Positions 35,662 to 42,634 of a stretch of 64,000 bases of DNA are shown piece by piece. The position numbers and the translations under genes are program-made. Origin of the DNA: Taibaiella sp. KBW10 (GTDB taxonomy: Bacteria; Bacteroidota; Bacteroidia; Chitinophagales; Chitinophagaceae). Numbering within the stretch: the first letter of the stretch is position 1; every line of letters starts with the position of its first letter. Location: positions 312,443-376,442 of the forward strand of contig NZ_QAJI01000004.1 of the NCBI RefSeq assembly GCF_003852495.1, given 5' to 3'. The notes under the pieces are model-generated. The model ran no database searches and was not told the DNA's origin. It worked only from the letters and a program-made list of their open reading frames with translations.

Positions 35662-35669
35662 TAACTTTG
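35662..35669 (+). promoter_or_regulatory. -7 element of the T9SS Ig-like protein gene
   Basis: TAACTTTG, 26 bases before the ATG at 35695. No TTG at the ideal distance. Confidence 0.45.
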
Positions 35670-35694
35670 CCACAAATAAAATAAATATTAATTT

Positions 35695-37722
35695 ATGAGA
35701 GCAATTTTTCACAATTTAAGAGCAAAATTGGCTTGCGCTTTGTTATTGTCGGGATTTGGTTTGGCTGCAAACGCACAAACATATCCTTATGTGGTAGATT
35801 TTGAGACTGCTACGACTAATCCTAACTCAAAGGCTTATGCCGATACGTTAACGATAGCTGCAAATGGGGCCAACTGGAAAATGCCTGGTGTATATTTGGG
35901 CACTATGATCACTCCTGGTGGCGATCGTCTTAATGGCACAAGATCAGCCAGAATGAGATTAACAAGTAATACTACTGGTACGCAAGGTTATATGCAAATG
36001 ATTTCTGACTTACCAAGTGGTGCCGGAACGTTTTCCTTTAAAGCCGGACGATATGGTTCAGATGCGGTAGATTCTATTCAGGTTTTATATAGTACCAACG
36101 CAGGTTCTACCTGGACTTTAGTTGCTACTGATCCAGTTACAGATACCGTATTAACTACATTTACCCATAACATTAATGTTGCCGGAAATATCCGTTTCAA
36201 ATTGATGAAGAAAAGTACTGCTAGTACAAGGGTAAGTATTGATGATATTAATGTAACTATTTACTCTACCACTCCAGGTACTAGTTTATATGTTACGGCA
36301 AAAACACCAAGCGGAACAGGCGTACCTTTAACTACCGATTCATTAACGGCTACATTCTCTAATGCTATTACAGCAAGTACGGGTAGTGTGAAGTTATACA
36401 AAGTAGGTCAGGCAACACCAGTTGCTACTTTTACAGGAGCGAATGCGACGATTACAGGTACAAAAGCTAAATTTGCACCAATCGCTTTGCAAAATGCAAC
36501 TTCTTACTATGTAACCGTAGATACCAACACCTTTACTTATAGTGGTGCGGGTAATACACCGGTTAGCGGAACAACTTCATGGACGTTTACTACAGTAGAT
36601 ACAACGCCTCAGGCACCTTCTGTTACTTTCAAAATTCCTTTTGGTACTAACGTGTCTCCTTTAACGGATTCTATCAGCATGACTTTCTCTAGTAATATCA
36701 CTGCAAGTACGGGTAGTGTGAAATTATACAAAGTGGGTCAGGCAACACCAATCGCTACCTTTACCGGTGCAAATGCAACAATCACTGCAGACAGAGCTAA
36801 ATTTGCTCCAATCGCTTTAGAAAATGCAACTTCTTATTATATTACTGTAGATACTAATACTGTTAAAAACGGTACAATAGGAAACCATCCTGTTTCCGGT
36901 ACTACAGGTTGGGCATTTACAACAAGAGATACTTCATATCAAACTTCTTTAAACGAAACATTTGACGGTTGTATTTCTACTGCAATTGGCGATTTCGTAA
37001 GATACAGTGTATCAGGTGCTAAAGTATGGAACTGTTCTAAATTTGGCCGTACCGATACAAGTGCTGTTTATATCAATGGTGGTTCTTCTACAGGTTCTGA
37101 AGCCAATAATGACTGGTTAATCTCTGCACGTAAACTTGATTTCTCTGCAATCGTTAATCCAAACTTAAGCTTCTGGCAAAAAAGACGTTTTACCGGTACG
37201 GTAACTCGTAAAATCATGATTTCTACAAATTATAGCGGTGCAGGCGATCCAACACTGGCTACATGGACTACTTTAAATGTACCAGCTTTAGGTTCAGTTC
37301 CGGATACAACATGGAAACAAATTAAAGACATCAGCTTAACTGCTTATAAAAACACAGCGTTTTATTTAGCATTCAGTTATGAGTGTGGTACTGCAGGTGC
37401 TTACGAGTTAACATATGATGATATCCAAGTGCAAAACAGCACAACAGGTATTAATACTGTAAAAGGTGCTTCTGTTAATCTTCAGGTATTGGGTATGCCA
37501 ACAAGAAACACCATCAATATGAATGTTGAATTGAAAAGCAACGATAACCTGGAAATCAATGTTTATGATTTAATTGGTCGTAAAGTAGCTACACAAAATT
37601 ATGCTGCAAAAGCCGGTAACAATACAGTTGTATTGAACAACTTAAACTTATCCAGCGGAATGTATGTAATTCAAGTAACAGGTGCAAAAGGTTTTGGTAC
37701 TGTGAAAGCAGTAGTAAGATAA
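35695..37722 (+). CDS. T9SS-secreted protein with two near-identical Ig-like domains
   Basis: 675 residues. Signal peptide, then a jelly-roll-like domain (about 25-195, starting YPYVVDFET). Two Big_5/SbsA-type Ig-like domains follow from about 199 and 309, offset by exactly 110 residues (330 bases). A choice-of-anchor-J-like domain (about 418-585; ETFDG, NDWLISARKLDFS, YDDIQVQ) comes next. A type A T9SS sorting domain ends the protein (INVYDLIGRKVATQNY, LSSGMYVIQV). The protein should be exported and attached to, or released from, the surface. It is AT-richer in codon choice than its neighbours, with few GGC or CTG codons. Adhesion or matrix roles are likely but unproven. Confidence 0.9.
   Translation: MRAIFHNLRAKLACALLLSGFGLAANAQTYPYVVDFETATTNPNSKAYADTLTIAANGANWKMPGVYLGTMITPGGDRLNGTRSARMRLTSNTTGTQGYMQMISDLPSGAGTFSFKAGRYGSDAVDSIQVLYSTNAGSTWTLVATDPVTDTVLTTFTHNINVAGNIRFKLMKKSTASTRVSIDDINVTIYSTTPGTSLYVTAKTPSGTGVPLTTDSLTATFSNAITASTGSVKLYKVGQATPVATFTGANATITGTKAKFAPIALQNATSYYVTVDTNTFTYSGAGNTPVSGTTSWTFTTVDTTPQAPSVTFKIPFGTNVSPLTDSISMTFSSNITASTGSVKLYKVGQATPIATFTGANATITADRAKFAPIALENATSYYITVDTNTVKNGTIGNHPVSGTTGWAFTTRDTSYQTSLNETFDGCISTAIGDFVRYSVSGAKVWNCSKFGRTDTSAVYINGGSSTGSEANNDWLISARKLDFSAIVNPNLSFWQKRRFTGTVTRKIMISTNYSGAGDPTLATWTTLNVPALGSVPDTTWKQIKDISLTAYKNTAFYLAFSYECGTAGAYELTYDDIQVQNSTTGINTVKGASVNLQVLGMPTRNTINMNVELKSNDNLEINVYDLIGRKVATQNYAAKAGNNTVVLNNLNLSSGMYVIQVTGAKGFGTVKAVVR
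36289..36930 (+). repeat. Tandem 330-base duplication inside the T9SS gene
   Basis: Two units with a 330-base period. The core GCAAGTACGGGTAGTGTGAA occurs at 36373 and again at 36703, and the following 28 bases differ at only two or three positions. The outer ends of the units are more diverged. Confidence 0.85.
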
Positions 37723-37747
37723 TAATACTTCTTCTAGATTATACATC

Positions 37748-37784
37748 AAAAAAGGTTCGGTCTCAAATGAGACCGAACCTTTTT
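37748..37784 (+). terminator. Terminator after the T9SS gene
   Basis: AAAAAAGGTTCGGTCTCA and TGAGACCGAACCTTTTT arms around an AA loop. Confidence 0.93.
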
Positions 37785-37817
37785 AATACATTATATCGAG
37801 TATATCCGGCTTTAGGA

Positions 37818-38130
37818 GGCAAAGAGATTTAATTATTCATTTGATTTCTATTTATAGCAACTGCTACCTTTTACCTCGATGCAAAAGGTAGCGCTAAAAA
37901 TCAAGGCTATATAAATTCATGGCTAAAAAATCGATCTGTTCTGTACGGATCGCTTATTGTTTTCATCACAGCGATAGCAATTTTGTAAGTGGCGTTGCGA
38001 TTTTTGAGCCATGTATACTCGCTTAAAGCTCAAAAATCAATGCACGAAACGCAACAAAATTGCGATGCGGAGCAATCGCCTTGATGAAAACAGGCATTTT
38101 TGGTCCTTTTGTTGCCACAAAAGGACGAAC
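37818..38130. repeat. Palindromic non-coding element (long copy)
   Basis: No gene fits in this stretch between two terminators. It holds three hairpins. GCTACCTTTT (37863-37872) pairs with AAAAGGTAGC. A large interrupted palindrome spans 37959-38091, with arm pairs GTTTTCATCA/TGATGAAAAC, GCAATTTTGT/ACAAAATTGC and ATTTTTGAGC/GCTCAAAAAT. GTCCTTTTGT (38103-38112) pairs with ACAAAAGGAC. Its left 58 bases and right 24 bases reappear, joined together, on the minus strand at 58170-58243. Imperfect direct repeats CCTCGATG (37874-37881) and CCTTGATG (38079-38086) bracket the inner part. It may be a REP/MITE-like element or a structured RNA. Confidence 0.6.
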
Positions 38131-38245
38131 AAAATAGGTGCCTATCTTCCGGGCATAGAAACAGACCTAAACAACTAGTAAACAATATATTATAAAGGCT
38201 TTCTCAATATAATGTAGGGAAATATAACTGCACTTCTTTATACAT
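38131..38245. other. Intergenic remainder before the ychF terminator
   Basis: AT-rich, no frame of note. TATAAAGG and TAATGTAGG appear, but no full promoter is seen. Confidence 0.5.
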
Positions 38246-38279
38246 AAAAAGGCTCCGTTTATATAAACGGAGCCTTTTT
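38246..38279 (-). terminator. Terminator of ychF
   Basis: AAAAAGGCTCCGTTT / AAACGGAGCCTTTTT arms, 21 bases beyond the ychF stop. Confidence 0.92.
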
Positions 38280-38299
38280 ACTATGGTAATACTAAATTA

Positions 38300-39397
38300 T
38301 TAAACATTAAATCGGAAATGCATTACATCACCATCACTCACCACATATTCCTTACCTTCAATCCGTAATTTTCCTTTTTCCTTACAGCCATTTTCACCAC
38401 CTAATTCGATATAATCGTTATAGGCAATAACCTCAGCCTTGATAAATCCTTTTTCAAAATCCGTGTGAATTACGCTGGCAGCCTGTGGTGCTTTCCATCC
38501 TTTATGAATCGTCCAGGCACGTACTTCCTGTACACCTGCAGTAAAGTAGGTAATCAGGTCTAATAATGTATAAGCTGCACGAATCAAACGGTTCAAACCG
38601 GGTTCTGTTAAGCTGTATTCCTCAAGAAACACGGCTTTATCGTCCGGATCTTCCATCTCAGAAATCTGTGCTTCAATATTGTTACACATGATAATGATTT
38701 GTGCCCCTTCTTCTTCCGCTACCTTTTTCAGGGCTTCAGAATAAGCATTACCTGTGTGCATAGATCCTTCATCCACATTGGCTACATATAATACCGGTTT
38801 AGCCGTTAATAAAAAGATATCGGCAATCGCTTCTTTCTCTTCTCCCGCTAAATTCAGTCCTCTAACGTTTTTCCCTTGTTCCAGATGACCTTTACAAGCC
38901 AGCAGCACATCCAAAACAATCTTTTGTTTAGGATCATTTTTGGCCACTTTCTCTACACGGGCAATCTTTTTTTCTACACTGGACAAATCGGCCAATTGCA
39001 ACTCTGTATCGATAATTTCTTTATCGCTTACAGGATTGATCGCGCCTTCTTCCCGCAAGATATTCTCATCTTCAAAACAACGGATCACGTGTACTACCGC
39101 ATCTACCTCTCTGATATTACCCAGAAATTTATTACCCAGACCTTCCCCTTTAGAAGCACCTTTTACCAAACCCGCAATATCCACAAACTCAATAGCCGTT
39201 GGTACAATACGTTCTGGTTGAACAATTTTTGCTAATGCATCCATACGCTCATCCGGTACATCTACCAAACCTACATTAGGCTCGATGGTACAGAATCTGT
39301 AATTAGATGCTTGCGCTTTGGCGCTATTACTTACTGCGTTAAATAGGGTGGATTTACCCACGTTGGGTAATCCTACGATTCCTGCCTGTAAAGCCAT
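38300..39397 (-). CDS. ychF: Redox-regulated ATPase YchF (Obg-like)
   Basis: 365 residues. P-loop GLPNVGKSTLFNAVS near residue 9, G3-like DIAGLVKGASKGEGLGNKFL, and a non-canonical NxxE-type G4 that gives ATP rather than GTP preference in this family. The C-terminal TGS-like domain has FEKGFIKAEVIAYNDYIE and ends MHFRFNV. It binds ribosomes and modulates the oxidative stress response. Monocistronic, with a TACATTTG -7 box on the minus strand at 39418-39425. Confidence 0.96.
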   Translation of the reverse strand: MALQAGIVGLPNVGKSTLFNAVSNSAKAQASNYRFCTIEPNVGLVDVPDERMDALAKIVQPERIVPTAIEFVDIAGLVKGASKGEGLGNKFLGNIREVDAVVHVIRCFEDENILREEGAINPVSDKEIIDTELQLADLSSVEKKIARVEKVAKNDPKQKIVLDVLLACKGHLEQGKNVRGLNLAGEEKEAIADIFLLTAKPVLYVANVDEGSMHTGNAYSEALKKVAEEEGAQIIIMCNNIEAQISEMEDPDDKAVFLEEYSLTEPGLNRLIRAAYTLLDLITYFTAGVQEVRAWTIHKGWKAPQAASVIHTDFEKGFIKAEVIAYNDYIELGGENGCKEKGKLRIEGKEYVVSDGDVMHFRFNV

Positions 39398-39499
39398 TTT
39401 TGATTTAAAAATTTTTGCAAATGTAGGGATTATTTATCAATGCTTACTATTATCTGCCCAGGCGTTTACACTAAATCTTTATTATTCTATACGATTATT

Positions 39500-39507
39500 T
39501 ATCTTTG
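39500..39507 (+). promoter_or_regulatory. -7 element of the envelope gene run
   Basis: TATCTTTG, 28 bases before the ATG at 39536, with TTT rather than TTG 19 bases upstream (39478-39480). Confidence 0.5.
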
Positions 39508-39535
39508 CCCGGTTCAAACCCATTTTTAGCCCTTT

Positions 39536-40318
39536 ATGCCATCCGGAACACTTTCATACCAAAACAACAAACTGCATTTTGTACGATACGGTACCGGTAA
39601 GCGTTTATTACTGGCTTTTCACGGATCAGGACAGGATGCTTCTTTTTTTGCAGCTTTGGCCCGAAAAGTGGGAGAGACCTTTACGATCATTGCCCCTGAC
39701 CTTCCGGAACATGGAAAAACGAGCTGGCGGGGCGCTATTACGAAAGTGGCATTGATAACTTTGTGCGAACGGTTTAAAGTTGAATTTGATGTAGATAAGT
39801 TTTCACTTCTGGGTTACGGTATCGGCAGCAGATTTGTACTGACATTGGCAGAACAACGTAGTGAGTGGATTGATGGCGCATTCTTATGGGCAGCAGCTGA
39901 CTTGCAGCCAAAACCCTGGTATGGCCCGGAAGCAAGAAATCCTCTGGGAAAACGGATCTTCCGGCAACTGGCCTCAGCACCGGAGACAGGACTCCGGTAC
40001 CTGTCTGCGGCGAAAAACGTAAAACTCCTTAAAAAAAGTAATTTTGCATACATGAAAAGGGTGCTTGAAAACGAGGGCTTCAGGAAAGCGTTAAGCGTCG
40101 ATACATCCCTGACTAAAAACATCGTACCGGAACTGGATAAAGTGCGGTGGCAACTTAAAAAATATGCCATTCCAACCATCATTTATATACCTGCCGATGC
40201 ACCCGAAGATGAGGTAAAACAGGCAGAAAAATTCATTAAAAAACTACCGGCTGCAAGGGTAGAGCCGATTCCTTCCGAAAACCTCCTGGATCATATCGCG
40301 TCCCAGCTCAAACCCTGA
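39536..40318 (+). CDS. Alpha/beta-hydrolase-fold protein lacking the nucleophile
   Basis: 260 residues with a clear alpha/beta hydrolase outline: oxyanion loop LLLAFHGSGQD and strand/turn IIAPDLPEHGKTSW. The nucleophile elbow reads LLGYGIGSRF (91-100), so Gly95 stands where Ser, Asp or Cys is expected (GxSxG). A C-terminal LLDHIASQL could supply the histidine. If the read is right the protein is unlikely to be a standard esterase or lipase; it may bind a ligand or act by another residue. It is first in a five-gene plus-strand run, nine bases ahead of the glycosyltransferase. Confidence 0.8.
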   Translation: MPSGTLSYQNNKLHFVRYGTGKRLLLAFHGSGQDASFFAALARKVGETFTIIAPDLPEHGKTSWRGAITKVALITLCERFKVEFDVDKFSLLGYGIGSRFVLTLAEQRSEWIDGAFLWAAADLQPKPWYGPEARNPLGKRIFRQLASAPETGLRYLSAAKNVKLLKKSNFAYMKRVLENEGFRKALSVDTSLTKNIVPELDKVRWQLKKYAIPTIIYIPADAPEDEVKQAEKFIKKLPAARVEPIPSENLLDHIASQLKP

Positions 40319-40326
40319 CCGACCCT

Positions 40327-41478
40327 ATGCTCTATACAATAATCAGCTTTTTTTTATGTGCCGTTTATATAGTCCTGATGGGCTTATACCGTTATGGGTT
40401 TACCATCGAAAAGCGTAAACCTTTTACCAACGCATTTTCTGAACACAAACCTACTTTTTCCATTATCATACCTGCACGCGATGAGGCCGGGAATATTGCC
40501 GCTTGCCTGCAATCCATCTTAAGAAATACTTATGATGCCGATCGTTTTGAAATCATTTTGATCGACGATTTTTCTACCGATGAGACCGTATCTATTGCGC
40601 AAAAAATATTATCCGCCCCACACCGCATCCTGCAACTAAAAGATTACCTGTCGCCGGAAGAAACCCTGAATGCTTATAAAAAGAAGGCCCTGGAAATAGC
40701 CATTGGAATGGCAAATGGAAGTTATATCCTCACCACAGATGCGGATTGTATCCTTCCCCCAAACTGGCTGGCGTTATACGCACAGCAATTAGAAGATCCC
40801 GCTATTCATTTTATTGCCGCTCCGGTTTCCTTTACACCCTTTGACCATCATCGGTCCTGGTTATATTATTTCCAAAGCCTGGATTTTATGACCATGCAAG
40901 GCATTACCATCGCCTCAAACCGGCTAGGCCTGGGCAATATGTGTAATGGCGCCAATATGTTATTTTCAAAAGTCGCTTTTGATGCCGTAGAAGGCTATAA
41001 AGGCATTGATCATAAAGCTTCGGGCGACGATATGATGCTGATGCAAAAAATCAATATGCGTTTTCCGGGCAGTATTCGCTTTCTTTTTAGTCAGGAAGCC
41101 ATAGTCGAAACACCCGTACAGCCCACACTTAAGCACTTTATCAATCAGCGGATCCGTTGGGCATCCAAAGCCGATAGCTACCCACAGTTTAAGATGACCC
41201 TCATTCTTTTGGCGGTCTACCTCTTCAATGTAAATTTACTCTTCCTTACGATTGTTTCTTTATGTATTCCCGCCTATTGTGCTGTGTTGCTGCTCTGCCT
41301 GAGCATTAAGATTGTGGCAGAATTATACTTCCTCTATCCCGTTTCCCGCTTCTTTCACAAAGCCAACGAATTGCTATTTTTTATATTTTTACAGCCGTTG
41401 CATATCCTATACATCATAATTGCAGGATTTTTAGGTAAATTTGGTAAATATTCATGGAAAGGAAGGATCGTAAAATAA
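40327..41478 (+). CDS. Family 2 glycosyltransferase, membrane-bound
   Basis: 383 residues. One N-terminal span, then the GT-A domain: FSIIIPARDEAGNIAACLQS, IILIDDFSTDET, DXD-type TTDADCILPPNW, and the processive-type acceptor motif QRIRWASK. Three or four spans follow at the C-terminus. This matches GT2 enzymes that add or polymerise sugars at the inner membrane. It resembles glycosyltransferases that glycosylate lipids or make exopolysaccharide; the sugar and acceptor are unknown. It neighbours a PAP2 phosphatase, which could recycle a lipid phosphate. Confidence 0.9.
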   Translation: MLYTIISFFLCAVYIVLMGLYRYGFTIEKRKPFTNAFSEHKPTFSIIIPARDEAGNIAACLQSILRNTYDADRFEIILIDDFSTDETVSIAQKILSAPHRILQLKDYLSPEETLNAYKKKALEIAIGMANGSYILTTDADCILPPNWLALYAQQLEDPAIHFIAAPVSFTPFDHHRSWLYYFQSLDFMTMQGITIASNRLGLGNMCNGANMLFSKVAFDAVEGYKGIDHKASGDDMMLMQKINMRFPGSIRFLFSQEAIVETPVQPTLKHFINQRIRWASKADSYPQFKMTLILLAVYLFNVNLLFLTIVSLCIPAYCAVLLLCLSIKIVAELYFLYPVSRFFHKANELLFFIFLQPLHILYIIIAGFLGKFGKYSWKGRIVK

Positions 41479-41509
41479 AAAAACGAAAAACTAAACACAC
41501 ACAATACTT

Positions 41510-41950
41510 ATGCGTAAAATAATCGGAATTCTGGTCCTGCTGCTCATTGTGGCGATAGGTGGCTATGTTTATTGGTTCTATATCAATCGCTACAGCGACG
41601 GACAAAGAGAAGGTGTATTGCAAAAATTTTCCAGGAAAGGCAATGTCTTTAAAACTTACGAAGGCGAAATATTAATGTCTGGTTTTGGTCGTGTAGGCGG
41701 TAATTTTCAGGCACAGTATTTTTATTTTAGTGTGGAAGACCCCAAGATCGTAACCGTTTTGGAACAAAGTATAGGCAAAAACGTAATCATTCATTATAAT
41801 CAATATCGTAAAAGCCTGCCTTGGCGGGGCGATACCTATACCAATATGAATGAAAAGCCCGGACAATACATCGTTGATAAAGTAGAATTGGGTGCGAGTA
41901 CCCCAACCAACAACAATAACAATAATGCGGAAGACATTATTCCATATTAG
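41510..41950 (+). CDS. Membrane-anchored protein of unknown function
   Basis: 146 residues. One N-terminal span (IIGILVLLLIVAIGGYVYWFY), then a small beta-rich domain (FKTYEGEILMSGFGRVGGNFQAQYFYFSVED, NVIIHYNQYRKSLPWRGDT) and an Asn-rich low-complexity tail (TPTNNNNNNAEDIIPY). Bacteroidota relatives are sometimes labelled 6-phosphogluconate dehydrogenase; nothing here supports that, as it has no Rossmann fold and is far too short. The beta domain recalls an OB-like fold. It sits in the envelope run between the glycosyltransferase and PAP2. Confidence 0.78.
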   Translation: MRKIIGILVLLLIVAIGGYVYWFYINRYSDGQREGVLQKFSRKGNVFKTYEGEILMSGFGRVGGNFQAQYFYFSVEDPKIVTVLEQSIGKNVIIHYNQYRKSLPWRGDTYTNMNEKPGQYIVDKVELGASTPTNNNNNNAEDIIPY

Positions 41951-42000
41951 GTCCGTATTAGGCTTCTGAACGTTTACCTTACCTGAACTTATTTGTATAC

Positions 42001-42597
42001 ATGCTAGCAGAACTACTGGAACTAGATCGGTCTTTGTTTTTAAAAATCAATACAGAGTGGACAAGTCATTTTTTGGATCTTATTATGCCCGTATGGCGGG
42101 ATGCCAAGACCTGGCTGCCCTTATATATCCTTATCGTTGCTTATTTGGTATACCGTTTCGGGCTTAAAGTATGGCCTTGGTTTCTATTTGTTGGGGTCAT
42201 GATGCTTTGCAGCGATCAGCTGAGCAGTCACCTCATCAAACCATGGGTAGCGCGGATCAGACCTTGTAATGAACCCCTGCTACAAGGGCAGGTACGAAAA
42301 GTACTGGGGTATTGCAGCGGTAGTTATAGCTTTACTTCTTCTCATGCAGTAAATCATTTTTGCATTGCTGCATTTATCATTTTTACCTTAAGGAGACATA
42401 CGGGGAAAGCCATTTACCTGTTTTTTCCCTGGGCATTTTCCATTGCTTATGGCCAGGTATATGTAGGGGTTCACTATCCCTTAGATATTTTATGCGGCGC
42501 CCTTTTGGGAACAGGAATAGGGTATCTGTTTGCGACAATATACAATAAGAGATTAGGCCTGCCCAGCCTGCGCAACTCCCGATTATCTACCCCGTAA
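42001..42597 (+). CDS. PAP2-family phosphatase
   Basis: 198 residues with about five spans. Acid phosphatase motifs: KPWVARIRP (K-x6-RP), FTSSHAVNHF (SSH in place of PSGH) and YGQVYVGVHYPLDI (H-x3-D, with Gln where the common motif has Arg). Likely a lipid phosphatase at the inner membrane, such as undecaprenyl-diphosphate or phosphatidylglycerophosphate phosphatase. The start is the ATG at 42001 (MLAELLELDRSLFLKIN), normal for the group. Confidence 0.9.
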   Translation: MLAELLELDRSLFLKINTEWTSHFLDLIMPVWRDAKTWLPLYILIVAYLVYRFGLKVWPWFLFVGVMMLCSDQLSSHLIKPWVARIRPCNEPLLQGQVRKVLGYCSGSYSFTSSHAVNHFCIAAFIIFTLRRHTGKAIYLFFPWAFSIAYGQVYVGVHYPLDILCGALLGTGIGYLFATIYNKRLGLPSLRNSRLSTP

Positions 42598-42634
42598 ACC
42601 CAAACAATTGACATACTACAAATCTCTTTTTACC

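Noticed and set aside
41510..41950. Possible 6-phosphogluconate dehydrogenase label for the small membrane-anchored protein
   Set aside because: No Rossmann fold, far too short, and a membrane anchor; the label is a known type of carried-over misannotation.
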